Positions 24,011-38,013 are shown, counted from the stretch's first letter. The stretch: DNA of 64,000 nt from Ilex aquifolium (GCA_951799425.1 OX637401.1:33281780-33345779); one strand, 5' to 3'. Notes: generated by a model not told the origin, from the sequence alone. A program made the numbers and translations.

Positions 24011-25145
24011 GTTATGTCAGAAATACTAAAGAATGGGAAATTACTTTTTTTTCGTAGTGGAGGGGATGGCCAACTATACCAAACTTCCATCACCATTTCG
24101 AACTTGTTAGAAGATGAATCACCAATTTTGATCTCAATATATTGGTTAGGGTTTCAAGTTCTCATTACAATGCCGCAAGAGTTAGCTCAATCCGAGTTCG
24201 GGAGAAACAGTTATGTCCGATATACTATTTCATTTTAAAGGTGGACTACTTATTACACCAAACTTGCGTTACAATAGAGCCCATGCTAGAGGATTTTTCA
24301 TGACTTTTGATGTGAATAAAATGGTTAGGGATTCAAGAATTCTTTACAATGCAGCAAGAATCATCTTAATCAGAGACCGGAGTAAAAAGTTATGTCAGAA
24401 ATACTAAAGAATGGGAAATTACTTTTTTTTCCTAATGGAGGGGAATGGCCAACTATACCAAACTTCCATCACCATTTCGAACTTGTTAGAAGGTGAATCA
24501 CCAATTTTGATCTCAATATATTGGTTAGGGTTTCAAGTTCTCATTACAATGCCGCAAGAGTTAGCTCAATCCGAGTTCGGGAGAAAAAGTTATGTCCGAT
24601 ATACTATTTCATTTTAAAGGAGGACTACTTATTACACCAAACTTGCGTTACAATAGAGCCCATGCTAGAGGATTTTTCATGACTTTTGATGTGAATAAAA
24701 TGGTTAGGGATTCAAGAATTCTTTACAATGCAGCAAGAATCATCTTAATCAGAGGCCGGAGTAAAAAGTTATGTCAGAAATACTAAAGAATGGGAAATTA
24801 CTTTTTATTCTTAGTGGAGGGGATGGCCAACTATACCAAACTTCCATCACCATTTCGAACTTGTTAGAAGGTGAATCACCAATTTTGATCTCAATATATT
24901 GGTTAGGGTATCAAGTTCTCATTACAATGCCGCAAGAGTTAGCTCAATCCGAGTTCGGGAGAAAAAGTTATGTCCGATATACTATTTCATTTTAAAGGAG
25001 GACTACTTATTACACCAAACTTGCGTTACAATAGAGCCCATGCTAGAGGATTTTTCATGACTTTTGATGTGAATAAAATGGTTAGGGATTCAAGAATTCT
25101 TTACAATGCAGCAAGAATCATCTTATTTAGAGACCGGAGTAAAAA
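24011..25145 (+). repeat. 3-dimer HOR, copy 2 (1135 bp)
   Basis: It repeats copy 1 including agaggccgg (~24753) and gggtatcaag (~24906). The B2 half has a private cctaatgg (~24431). Confidence 0.9.
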
Positions 25146-26280
25146 GTTATGTCAGAAATACTAAAGAATGGGAAATTACTTTTTTTTCGTAGTGGAGGGG
25201 ATGGCCAACTATACCAAACTTCCATCACCATTTCGAACTTGTTAGAAGGTGAATCACCAATTTTGATCTTAATATATTGGTTAGGGTTTCAAGTTCTCAT
25301 TACAATGCCGCAAGAGTTAGCTCAATCCGAGTTCGGGAGAAAAAGTTATGTCCGATATACTATTTCATTTTAAAGGAGGACTACTTATTACACCAAACTT
25401 GCGTTACAATAGAGCCCATGCTAGAGGATTTTTCATGACTTTTGATGTGAATAAAATGGTTAGGGATTCAAGAATTCTTTACAATGCAGCAAGAATCATC
25501 TTAATCAGAGACCGGAGTAAAAAGTTATGTCAGAAATACTAAAGAATGGGAAATTACTTTTTTTTCCTAGTGGAGGGGAATGGCCAACTATACCAAACTT
25601 CCATCACCATTTCGAACTTGTTAGAAGGTGAATCACCAATTTTGATCTCAATATATTGGTTAGGGTTTCAAGTTCTCATTACAATGCCGCAAGAGTTAGC
25701 TCAATCCGAGTTCGGGAGAAAAAGTTATGTCCGATATACTATTTCATTTTAAAGGAGGACTACTTATTACACCAAACTTGCGTTACAATAGAGCCCATGC
25801 TAGAGGATTTTTCATGACTTTTGATGTGAATAAAATGGTTAGGGATTCAAGAATTCTTTACAATGCAGCAAGAATCATCTTAATCAGAGACCGGAGTAAA
25901 AAGTTATGTCAGAAATACTAAAGAATGGGAAATTACTTTTTATTCTTAGTGGAGGGGATGGCCAACTATACCAAACTTCCATCACCATTTCGAACTTGTT
26001 AGAAGGTGAATCACCAATTTTGATCTCAATATATTGGTTAGGGTATCAAGTTCTCATTACAATGCCGCAAGAGTTAGCTCAATCCGAGTTCGGGAGAAAA
26101 AGTTATGTCCGATATACTATTTCATTTTAAAGGAGGACTACTTATTACACCAAACTTGCGTTACAATAGAGCCCATGCTAGAGGATTTTTCATGACTTTT
26201 GATGTGAATAAAATGGTTAGGGATTCAAGAATTCTTTACAATGCAGCAAGAATCATCTTATTTAGAGACCGGAGTAAAAA
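25146..26280 (+). repeat. 3-dimer HOR, copy 3 (1135 bp)
   Basis: It keeps gggtatcaag (~26041) but has the ordinary agagaccgg. The first B half is a mosaic (B1 5' part, gaaggtg and aaaaag 3' part) with private gatcttaat (~25266). That first unit looks as if it was exchanged with the mosaic B1 that opens the next block. Confidence 0.87.
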
Positions 26281-27036
26281 GTTATGTCAGAAATACTAAA
26301 GAATGGGAAATTACTTTTTTTTCGTAGTGGAGGGGATGGCCAACTATACCAAACTTCCATCACCATTTCGAACTTGTTAGAAGGTGAATCACCAATTTTG
26401 ATCTCAATATATTGGTTAGGGTTTCAAGTTCTCATTACAATGCCGCAAGAGTTAGCTCAATCCGAGTTCGGGAGAAAAAGTTATGTCCGATATACTATTT
26501 CATTTTAAAGGAGGACTACTTATTACACCAAACTTGCGTTACAATAGAGCCCATGCTAGAGGATTTTTCATGACTTTTGATGTGAATAAAATGGTTAGGG
26601 ATTCAAGAATTCTTTACAATGCAGCAAGAATCATCTTAATCAGAGACCGGAGTAAAAAGTTATGTCAGAAATACTAAAGAATGGGAAATTACTTTTTATT
26701 CATAGTGGAGGGGATGGCCAACTATACCAAACTTCCATCACCATTTCGAACTTGTTAGAAGGTGAATCACCAATTTTGATCTCAATATATTGGTTAGGGT
26801 TTCAAGTTCTCATTACAATGCCGCAAGAGTTAGCTCAATCCGAGTTCGGGAGAAAAAGTTATGTCCGATATACTATTTCATTTTAAAGGAGGACTACTTA
26901 TTACACCAAACTTGCGTTACAATAGAGCCCATGCTAGAGGATTTTTCATGACTTTTGATGTGAATAAAATGGTTAGGGATTCAAGAATTCTTTACAATGC
27001 AGCAAGAATCATCTTATTTAGAGACCGGAGTAAAAA
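26281..27036 (+). repeat. Two-dimer cassette: mosaic B1-A2, B3-A1 (756 bp)
   Basis: It has the same composition as 9256-10011, 11904-12659 and 17578-18333: a mosaic B1 with gaaggtg, A2, B3 (ttcatag), A1. It recurs across the left half of the array and separates the 3-dimer HOR from the transition zone. Confidence 0.85.
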
Positions 27037-27614
27037 GTTATGTCAGAAATACTAAAGAATGGGAAATTACTTTTTTTTCGTAGTGGAGGGGATGGCCAAC
27101 TATACCAAACTTCCATCACCATTTCGAACTTGTTAGAAGATGAATCACCAATTTTGATCTCAATATATTGGTTAGGGTTTCAAGTTCTCATTACAATGCC
27201 GCAAGAGTTAGCTCAATCCGAGTTCGGGAGAAACAGTTATGTCCGATATACTATTTCATTTTAAAGGTGGACTACTTATTACACCAAACTTACGTTACAA
27301 TAGAGCCCATGCTAGAGGATTTTTCATGACTTTTGATGTGAATAAAATGGTTAGGGATTCAAGAATTCTTTACAATGCAGCAAGAATCATCTTAATCAGA
27401 GACCGGAGTAAAAAGTTATGTCAGAAATACTAAAGAATGGGAAATTACTTTTTTTTCCTAGTGGAGGGGAATGGCCAACTATACCAAACTTCCATCACCA
27501 TTTCGAACTTGTTAGAAGGTGAATCACCAATTTTGATCTCAATATATTGGTTAGGGTTTCAAGTTCTCATTACAATGCCGCAAGAGTTAGCTCAATCCGA
27601 GTTCGGGAGAAAAA

Positions 27615-29126
27615 GTTATGTCCGATATACTATTTCATTTTAAAGGAGGACTACTTATTACACCAAACTTGCGTTACAATAGAGCCCATGCTAGAGGATT
27701 TTTCATGACTTTTGATGTGAATAAAATGGTTAGGGATTCAAGAATTCTTTACAATGCAGCAAGAATCATCTTAATCAGAGACTGGAGTAAAAAGTTATGT
27801 CAGAAATACTAAAGAATGGGAAATTACTTTTTATTCATAGTGGAGGGGATGGCCAACTATACCAAACTTCCATCACCATTTCGAACTTGTTAGAAGATGA
27901 ATCACCAATTTTGATCTCAATATATTGGTTAGGGTTTCAAGTTCTCATTACAATGCCGCAAGAGTTAGCTCAATCCGAGTTCGGGAGAAACAGTTATGTC
28001 CGATATACTATTTCATTTTAAAGGTGGACTACTTATTACACCAAACTTGCGTTACTATAGAGCCCATGCTAGAGGATTTTTCATGTCTTTTGATGTGAAT
28101 AAAATGGTTAGGGATTCAAGAATTCTTTACAATGCAGCAAGAATCATCTTAATCAGAGACCGGAGTAAAAAGTTATGTCAGAAATACTAAAGAATGGGAA
28201 ATTACTTTTTTTTCGTAGTGGAGGGGATGGCCAACTATACCAAACTTCCATCACCATTTCGAACTTGTTAGAAGATGAATCACCAATTTTGATCTCAATA
28301 TATTGGTTAGGGTTTCAAGTTCTCATTACAATGCCGCAAGAGTTAGCTCAATCCGAGTTCGGGAGAAAAAGTTATGTCCGATATACTATTTCATTTTAAA
28401 GGAGGACTACTTATTACACCAAACTTGCGTTACAATAGAGCCCATGCTAGAGGATTTTTCATGACTTTTGATGTGAATAAAATGGTTAGGGATTCAAGAA
28501 TTCTTTACAATGCAGCAAGAATCATCTTAATCAGAGACTGGAGTAAAAAGTTATGTCAGAAATACTAAAGAATGGGAAATTACTTTTTATTCATAGTGGA
28601 GGGGATGGCCAACTATACCAAACTTCCATCACCATTTCGAACTTGTTAGAAGATGAATCACCAATTTTGATCTCAATATATTGGTTAGGGTTTCAAGTTC
28701 TCATTACAATGCCGCAAGAGTTAGCTCAATCCGAGTTCGGGAGAAACAGTTATGTCCGATATACTATTTCATTTTAAAGGTGGACTACTTATTACACCAA
28801 ACTTGCGTTACTATAGAGCCCATGCTAGAGGATTTTTCATGTCTTTTGATGTGAATAAAATGGTTAGGGATTCAAGAATTCTTTACAATGCAGCAAGAAT
28901 CATCTTAATCAGAGACCGGAGTAAAAAGTTATGTCAGAAATACTAAAGAATGGGAAATTACTTTTTTTTCGTAGTGGAGGGGATGGCCAACTATACCAAA
29001 CTTCCATCACCATTTCGAACTTGTTAGAAGATGAATCACCAATTTTGATCTCAATATATTGGTTAGGGTTTCAAGTTCTCATTACAATGCCGCAAGAGTT
29101 AGCTCAATCCGAGTTCGGGAGAAACA
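27615..29126 (+). repeat. Tandem duplication of two dimers (756 bp x2)
   Basis: Private marks agactggag (~27778 and ~28534), gttactatag (~28050 and ~28806) and catgtcttt (~28082 and ~28838) recur at exactly +756. The B3 half in both copies is unusual in carrying gaagatg and aaacag. The copies differ at the last B half, which ends aaaaag near 28368 and aaacag near 29124. The exact breakpoint within the homologous unit cannot be fixed. Confidence 0.88.
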
Positions 29127-29305
29127 GTTATGTCCGATATACTATTTCATTTTAAAGGTGGACTACTTATTACACCAAACTTGCGTTACAATAGAGCCCA
29201 TACTAGAGGATTTTTCATGACTTTTGATGTGAATAAAATGGTTAGGGATTCAAGAATTCTTTACAATGCAGCAAGAATCATCTTAATCAGAGACCGGAGT
29301 AAAAA

Positions 29306-30063
29306 GTTATGTCAGAAATACTAAAGAATGGGAAATTACTTTTTTTTCCTAGTGGAGGGGAATGGCACCCTATACCAAACATCCATCACCATTTCGAACT
29401 TGTTAGAAGGTGAATCACCAATTTTGATCTCAATATATTGGTTAGGGTTTCAAGTTCTCATTACAATGCCGCAAGAGTTAGCTCAATCCGAGTTCGGGAG
29501 AAAAAGTTATGTCCGACATACTATTTCATTTTAAAGGAGGACTACTTATTACACCAAACTTGCGTTACAATAGAGCCCATGCTAGAGGATTTTTCATGAC
29601 TTTTGATGTGAATAAAATGGTTAGGGATTCAAGAATTCTTTACAATGCAGCAAGAATCATCTTAATCAGAGACCGGAGTAAAAAGTTATGTCAGAAATAC
29701 TAAAGAATGGGAAATTACTTTTTTTTCCTAGTGGAGGGGAATGGCACCCTATACCAAACATCCATCACCATTTCGAACTTGTTAGAAGGTGAATCACCAA
29801 TTTTGATCTCAATATATTGGTTAGGGTTTCAAGTTCTCATTACAATGCCGCAAGAGTTAGCTCAATCCGAGTTCGGGAGAAAAAGTTATGTCCGACATAC
29901 TATTTCATTTTAAAGGAGGACTACTTATTACACCAAACTTGCGTTACAATAGAGCCCATGCTAGAGGATTTTTCATGACTTTTGATGTGAATAAAATGGT
30001 TAGGGATTCAAGAATTCTTTACAATGCAGCAAGAATCATCTTATTTAGAGACCGGAGTAAAAA
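29306..30063 (+). repeat. Tandem duplication of one dimer (379 bp x2)
   Basis: Two consecutive B2 dimers share aatggcaccc (~29363 and ~29742), aacatcc and gtccgacat. They differ in the closing A half, A2 at 29506 and A1 at 29885. Elsewhere this B2 variant occurs once per 9-dimer HOR (33092, 36499), so the extra copy here is a local gain. Confidence 0.87.
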
Positions 30064-33000
30064 GTTATGTCAGAAATACTAAAGAATGGGAAATTACTTT
30101 TTTTTCGTAGTGGAGGGGATGGCCAACTATACCAAACTTCCATCACCATTTCGAACTTATTAGAAGATGAATCACCAATTTTGATCTCAATATATTGGTT
30201 AGGGTTTCAAGTTCTCATTACAATGCCGCAAGAGTTAGCTCAATCCGAGTTCGGGAGAAACAGTTATGTCCGATATACTATTTCATTTTAAAGGTGGACT
30301 ACTTATTACACCAAACTTGCGTTACAATAGAGCCCATGCTAGAGGATTTTTCATGACTTTTGATGTGAATAAAATGGTTAGGGATTCAAGAATTCTTTAC
30401 AATGCAGCAAGAATCATCTTAATCAGAGACCGGAGTAAAAAGTTATGTCAGAAATACTAAAGAATGGGAAATTACTTTTTTTTCCTAGTGGAGGGGAATG
30501 GCCAACTATACCAAACTTCCATCACCATTTCGAACTTGTTAGAAGGTGAATCACCAATTTTGATCTCAATATATTGGTTAGGGTTTCAAGTTCTCATTAC
30601 AATGCCGCAAGAGTTAGCTCAATCCGAGTTCGGGAGAAAAAGTTATGTCCGATATACTATTTCATTTTAAAGGAGGACTACTTATTACACCAAACTTGCG
30701 TTACAATAGAGCCCATGCTAGAGGATTTTTCATGACTTTTGATGTGAATAAAATGGTTAGGGATTCAAGAATTCTTTACAATGCAGCAAGAATCATCTTA
30801 TTTAGAGACCGGAGTAAAAAGTTATGTCAGAAATACTAAAGAATGGGAAATTACTTTTTTTTCGTAGTGGAGGGGATGGCCAACTATACCAAACTTCCAT
30901 CACCATTTCGAACTTGTTAGAAGATGAATCACCAATTTTGATCTCAATATATTGGTTAGGGTTTCAAGTTCTCATTACAATGCCGCAAGAGTTAGCTCAA
31001 TCCGAGTTCGGGAGAAACAGTTATGTCCGATATACTATTTCATTTTAAAGGTGGACTACTTATTACACCAAACTTACGTTACAATAGAGCCCATGCTAGA
31101 GGATTTTTCATGACTTTTGATGTGAATAAAATGGTTAGGGATTCAAGAATTCTTTACAATGCAGCAAGAATCATCTTAATCAGAGACCGGAGTAAAAAGT
31201 TATGTCAGAAATACTAAAGAATGGGAAATTACTTTTTTTTCCTAGTGGAGGGGAATGGCCAACTATACCAAACTTCCATCACCATTTCGAACTTGTTAGA
31301 AGGTGAATCACCAATTTTGATCTCAATATATTGGTTAGGGTTTCAAGTTCTCATTACAATGCCGCAAGAGTTTGCTCAATCCGAGTTCGGGAGAAAAAGT
31401 TATGTCCGATATACTATTTCATTTTAAAGGAGGACTACTTATTACACCAAACTTGCGTTACAATAGAGCCCATGCTAGAGGATTTTTCATGACTTTTGAT
31501 GTGAATAAAATGGTTAGGGATTCAAGAATTCTTTACAATGCAGCAAGAATCATCTTAATCAGAGACAGGAGTAAAAAGTTATGTCAGAAATACTAAAGAA
31601 TGGGAAATTACTTTTTTTTCGTAGTGGAGGGGATGGCCAACTATACCAAACTTCCATCACCATTTCGAACTTGTTAGAAGATGAATCACCAATTTTGATC
31701 TCAATATATTGGTTAGGGTTTCAAGTTCTCATTACAATGCCGCAAGAGTTAGCTCAATCCGAGTTCGGGAGAAACAGTTATGTCCGATATACTATTTCAT
31801 TTTAAAGGAGGACTACTTATTACACCAAACTTGCGTTACAATAGAGCCCATGCTAGAGGATTTTTCATGACTTTTGATGTGAATAAAATGGTTAGGGATT
31901 CAAGAATTCTTTACAATGCAGCAAGAATCATCTTATTTAGAGACCGGAGTAAAAAGTTATGTCAGAAATACTAAAGAATGGGAAATTACTTTTTTTTCGT
32001 AGTGGAGGGGATGGCCAACTATACCAAACTTCCATCACCATTTCGAACTTGTTAGAAGATGAATCACCAATTTTGATCTCAATATATTGGTTAGGGTTTC
32101 AAGTTCTCATTACAATGCCGCAAGAGTTAGCTCAATCCGAGTTCGGGAGAAACAGTTATGTCCGATATACTATTTCATTTTAAAGGTGGACTACTTATTA
32201 CACCAAACTTGCGTTACAATAGAGCCCATGCTAGAGGATTTTTCATGACTTTTGATGTGAATAAAATGGTTAGGGATTCAAGAATTCTTTACAATGCAGC
32301 AAGAATCATCTTAATCAGAGACCGGAGTAAAAAGTTATGTCAGAAATACTAAAGAATGGGAAATTATTTTTTTTTCCTAGTGGAGGGGAATGGCCAACTA
32401 TACCAAACTTCCATCACCATTTCGAACTTGTTAGAAGGTGAATCACCAATTTTGATCTCAATATATTGGTTAGGGTTTCAAGTTCTCATTACAATGCCGC
32501 AAGAGTTAGCTCAATCCGAGTTCGGGAGAAAAAGTTATGTCCGATATACTATTTCATTTTAAAGGAGGACTACTTATTACACCAAACTTGCGTTACAATA
32601 GAGCCCATGCTAGAGGATTTTTCATGACTTTTGATGTGAATAAAATGGTTAGGGATTCAAGAATTCTTTACAATGCAGCAAGAATCATCTTAATCAGAGA
32701 CCGGAGTAAAAAGTTATGTCAGAAATACTAAAGAATGGGAAATTACTTTTTTTTCCTAGTGGAGGGGAATGGCCAACTATACCAAACTTCCATCACCATT
32801 TCGAACTTGTTAGAAGGTGAATCACCAATTTTGATCTCAATATATTGGTTAGGGTTTCAAGTTCTAATTACAATGCCGCAAGAGTTAGCTCAATCCGAGT
32901 TCGGGAGAAACAGTTATGTCCGATATACTATTTCATTTTAAAGGTGGACTACTTATTACACCAAACTTGCGTTACAATAGAGCCCATACTAGAGGATTTT

Positions 33001-33470
33001 TCATGACTTTTGATGTGAATAAAATGGTTAGGGATTCAAGAATTCTTTACAATGCAGCAAGAATCATCTTAATCAGAGACCGGAGTAAAAAGTTATGTCA
33101 GAAATACTAAAGAATGGGAAATTACTTTTTTTTCCTAGTGGAGGGGAATGGCACCCTATACCAAACATCCATCACCATTTCGAACTTGTTAGAAGGTGAA
33201 TCACCAATTTTGATCTCAATATATTGGTTAGGGTTTCAAGTTCTCATTACAATGCCGCAAGAGTTAGCTCAATCCGAGTTCGGGAGAAAAAGTTATGTCC
33301 GACATACTATTTCATTTTAAAGGAGGACTACTTATTACACCAAACTTGCGTTACAATAGAGCCCATGCTAGAGGATTTTTCATGACTTTTGATGTGAATA
33401 AAATGGTTAGGGATTCAAGAATTCTTTACAATGCAGCAAGAATCATCTTATTTAGAGACCGGAGTAAAAA
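30064..33470 (+). repeat. 9-dimer HOR, copy 1 (3407 bp)
   Basis: Private marks in order are gagtttgct (~31368), gacaggag (~31564), a chimeric A1 at 31777, aattattttt (~32364), gttctaatt (~32862), catactag (~32985), ggcaccc (~33150) and gtccgacat (~33300). All recur at +3407. Internally it is three A1-closed cassettes of 2, 3 and 4 dimers. A private aacttatt (~30156) is absent from copy 2. Confidence 0.92.
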
Positions 33471-36400
33471 GTTATGTCAGAAATACTAAAGAATGGGAAA
33501 TTACTTTTTTTTCGTAGTGGAGGGGATGGCCAACTATACCAAACTTCCATCACCATTTCGAACTTGTTAGAAGATGAATCACCAATTTTGATCTCAATAT
33601 ATTGGTTAGGGTTTCAAGTTCTCATTACAATGCCGCAAGAGTTAGCTCAATCCGAGTTCGGGAGAAACAGTTATGTCCGATATACTATTTCATTTTAAAG
33701 GTGGACTACTTATTACACCAAACTTGCGTTACAATAGAGCCCATGCTAGAGGATTTTTCATGACTTTTGATGTGAATAAAATGGTTAGGGATTCAAGAAT
33801 TCTTTACAATGCAGCAAGAATCATCTTAATCAGAGACCGGAGTAAAAAGTTATGTCAGAAATACTAAAGAATGGGAAATTACTTTTTTTTCCTAGTGGAG
33901 GGGAATGGCCAACTATACCAAACTTCCATCACCATTTCGAACTTGTTAGAAGGTGAATCACCAATTTTGATCTCAATATATTGGTTAGGGTTTCAAGTTC
34001 TCATTACAATGCCGCAAGAGTTAGCTCAATCCGAGTTCGGGAGAAAAAGTTATGTCCGATATACTATTTCATTTTAAAGGAGGACTACTTATTACACCAA
34101 ACTTGCGTTACAATAGAGCCCATGCTAGAGGATTTTTCATGACTTTTGATGTGAATAAAATGGTTAGGGATTCAAGAATTCTTTACAATGCAGCAAGAAT
34201 CATCTTATTTAGAGACCGGAGTAAAAAGTTATGTCAGAAATACTAAAGAATGGGAAATTACTTTTTTTTCGTAGTGGAGGGGATGGCCAACTATACCAAA
34301 CTTCCATCACCATTTCGAACTTGTTAGAAGATGAATCACCAATTTTGATCTCAATATATTGGTTAGGGTTTCAAGTTCTCATTACAATGCCGCAAGAGTT
34401 AGCTCAATCCGAGTTCGGGAGAAACAGTTATGTCCGATATACTATTTCATTTTAAAGGTGGACTACTTATTACACCAAACTTACGTTACAATAGAGCCCA
34501 TGCTAGAGGATTTTTCATGACTTTTGATGTGAATAAAATGGTTAGGGATTCAAGAATTCTTTACAATGCAGCAAGAATCATCTTAATCAGAGACCGGAGT
34601 AAAAAGTTATGTCAGAAATACTAAAGAATGGGAAATTACTTTTTTTTCCTAGTGGAGGGGAATGGCCAACTATACCAAACTTCCATCACCATTTCGAACT
34701 TGTTAGAAGGTGAATCACCAATTTTGATCTCAATATATTGGTTAGGGTTTCAAGTTCTCATTACAATGCCGCAAGAGTTTGCTCAATCCGAGTTCGGGAG
34801 AAAAAGTTATGTCCGATATACTATTTCATTTTAAAGGAGGACTACTTATTACACCAAACTTGCGTTACAATAGAGCCCATGCTAGAGGATTTTTCATGAC
34901 TTTTGATGTGAATAAAATGGTTAGGGATTCAAGAATTCTTTACAATGCAGCAAGAATCATCTTAATCAGAGACAGGAGTAAAAAGTTATGTCAGAAATAC
35001 TAAAGAATGGGAAATTACTTTTTTTTCGTAGTGGAGGGGATGGCCAACTATACCAAACTTCCATCACCATTTCGAACTTGTTAGAAGATGAATCACCAAT
35101 TTTGATCTCAATATATTGGTTAGGGTTTCAAGTTCTCATTACAATGCCGCAAGAGTTAGCTCAATCCGAGTTCGGGAGAAACAGTTATGTCCGATATACT
35201 ATTTCATTTTAAAGGAGGACTACTTATTACACCAAACTTGCGTTACAATAGAGCCCATGCTAGAGGATTTTTCATGACTTTTGATGTGAATAAAATGGTT
35301 AGGGATTCAAGAATTCTTTACAATGCAGCAAGAATCATCTTATTTAGAGACCGGAGTAAAAAGTTATGTCAGAAATACTAAAGAATGGGAAATTACTTTT
35401 TTTTCGTAGTGGAGGGGATGGCCAACTATACCAAACTTCCATCACCATTTCGAACTTGTTAGAAGATGAATCACCAATTTTGATCTCAATATATTGGTTA
35501 GGGTTTCAAGTTCTCATTACAATGCCGCAAGAGTTAGCTCAATCCGAGTTCGGGAGAAACAGTTATGTCCGATATACTATTTCATTTTAAAGGTGGACTA
35601 CTTATTACACCAAACTTGCGTTACAATAGAGCCCATGCTAGAGGATTTTTCATGACTTTTGATGTGAATAAAATGGTTAGGGATTCAAGAATTCTTTACA
35701 ATGCAGCAAGAATCATCTTAATCAGAGACCGGAGTAAAAAGTTATGTCAGAAATACTAAAGAATGGGAAATTATTTTTTTTTCCTAGTGGAGGGGAATGG
35801 CCAACTATACCAAACTTCCATCACCATTTCGAACTTGTTAGAAGGTGAATCACCAATTTTGATCTCAATATATTGGTTAGGGTTTCAAGTTCTCATTACA
35901 ATGCCGCAAGAGTTAGCTCAATCCGAGTTCGGGAGAAAAAGTTATGTCCGATATACTATTTCATTTTAAAGGAGGACTACTTATTACACCAAACTTGCGT
36001 TACAATAGAGCCCATGCTAGAGGATTTTTCATGACTTTTGATGTGAATAAAATGGTTAGGGATTCAAGAATTCTTTACAATGCAGCAAGAATCATCTTAA
36101 TCAGAGACCGGAGTAAAAAGTTATGTCAGAAATACTAAAGAATGGGAAATTACTTTTTTTTCCTAGTGGAGGGGAATGGCCAACTATACCAAACTTCCAT
36201 CACCATTTCGAACTTGTTAGAAGGTGAATCACCAATTTTGATCTCAATATATTGGTTAGGGTTTCAAGTTCTAATTACAATGCCGCAAGAGTTAGCTCAA
36301 TCCGAGTTCGGGAGAAACAGTTATGTCCGATATACTATTTCATTTTAAAGGTGGACTACTTATTACACCAAACTTGCGTTACAATAGAGCCCATACTAGA

Positions 36401-36877
36401 GGATTTTTCATGACTTTTGATGTGAATAAAATGGTTAGGGATTCAAGAATTCTTTACAATGCAGCAAGAATCATCTTAATCAGAGACCGGAGTAAAAAGT
36501 TATGTCAGAAATACTAAAGAATGGGAAATTACTTTTTTTTCCTAGTGGAGGGGAATGGCACCCTATACCAAACATCCATCACCATTTCGAACTTGTTAGA
36601 AGGTGAATCACCAATTTTGATCTCAATATATTGGTTAGGGTTTCAAGTTCTCATTACAATGCCGCAAGAGTTAGCTCAATCCGAGTTCGGGAGAAAAAGT
36701 TATGTCCGACATACTATTTCATTTTAAAGGAGGACTACTTATTACACCAAACTTGCGTTACAATAGAGCCCATGCTAGAGGATTTTTCATGACTTTTGAT
36801 GTGAATAAAATGGTTAGGGATTCAAGAATTCTTTACAATGCAGCAAGAATCATCTTATTTAGAGACCGGAGTAAAAA
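33471..36877 (+). repeat. 9-dimer HOR, copy 2 (3407 bp)
   Basis: This direct copy of 30064-33470 has the same marks: gagtttgct (~34775), gacaggag (~34971), chimeric A1 at 35184, aattattttt (~35771), gttctaatt (~36269), catactag (~36392), ggcaccc (~36557) and gtccgacat (~36707). At 3407 bp it is one of the longest HOR periods in the window. Confidence 0.92.
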
Positions 36878-38013
36878 GTTATGTCAGAAATACTAAAGAA
36901 TGGGAAATTACTTTTTTTTCGTAGTGGAGGGGATGGCCAACTATACCAAACTTCCATCACCATTTCGAACTTGTTAGAAGATGAATCACCAATTTTGATC
37001 TCAATATATTGGTTAGGGTTTCAAGTTCTCATTACAATGCCGCAAGAGTTAGCTCAATCCGAGTTCGGGAGAAACAGTTATGTCCGATATACTATTTCAT
37101 TTTAAAGGTGGACTACTTATTACACCAAACTTGCGTTACAATAGAGCCCATGCTAGAGGATTTTTCATGACTTTTGATGTGAATAAAATGGTTAGGGATT
37201 CAAGAATTCTTTACAATGCAGCAAGAATCATCTTAATCAGAGACCGGAGTAAAAAGTTATGTCAGAAATACTAAAGAATGGGAAATTACTTTTTTTTCCT
37301 AGTGGAGGGGAATGGCCAACTATACCAAACTTCCATCACCATTTCGAACTTGTTAGAAGGTGAATCACCAATTTTGATCTCAATATATTGGTTAGGGTTT
37401 CAAGTTCTCATTACAATGCCGCAAGAGTTAGCTCAATCCGAGTTCGGGAGAAAAAGTTATGTCCGATATACTATTTCATTTTAAAGGAGGACTACTTATT
37501 ACACCAAACTTGCGTTACAATAGAGCCCATGCTAGAGGATTTTTCATGACTTTTGATGTGAATAAAATGGTTAGGGATTCAAGAATTCTTTACAATGCAG
37601 CAAGAATCATCTTAATCAGAGACCGGAGTAAAAAGTTATGTCAGAAATACTAAAGAATGGGAAATTACTTTTTTTTCCTAGTGGAGGGGAATGGCCAACT
37701 ATACCAAACTTCCATCACCATTTCGAACTTGTTAGAAGGTGAATCACCAATTTTGATCTCAATATATTGGTTAGGGTTTCAAGTTCTCATTACAATGCCG
37801 CAAGAGTTAGCTCAATCCGAGTTCGGGAGAAAAAGTTATGTCCGATATACTATTTCATTTTAAAGGAGGACTACTTATTACACCAAACTTGCGTTACAAT
37901 AGAGCCCATGCTAGAGGATTTTTCATGACTTTTGATGTGAATAAAATGGTTAGGGATTCAAGAATTCTTTACAATGCAGCAAGAATCATCTTATTTAGAG
38001 ACCGGAGTAAAAA
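36878..38013 (+). repeat. 3-dimer cassette B1-A2, B2-A2, B2-A1 (1136 bp)
   Basis: It consists of ordinary consensus-like units with no private marks noticed. The same composition recurs at 42554-43689 and 46340-47475. It can be read as a 6-dimer HOR lacking its three B3/mosaic-B1 dimers. Confidence 0.85.

Larger units (their letters stand above)
27037..30063 (+). repeat. 8-dimer transition block with two fresh local duplications (3027 bp)
   Basis: After B1-A2(ttacg) and a B2 half, the block holds a 756-bp tandem duplication (from ~27615 and from ~28371) and a 379-bp tandem duplication (29306-29684 and 29685-30063). Both are recognised by shared private variants described in separate entries. 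It ends in A1. Confidence 0.87.
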
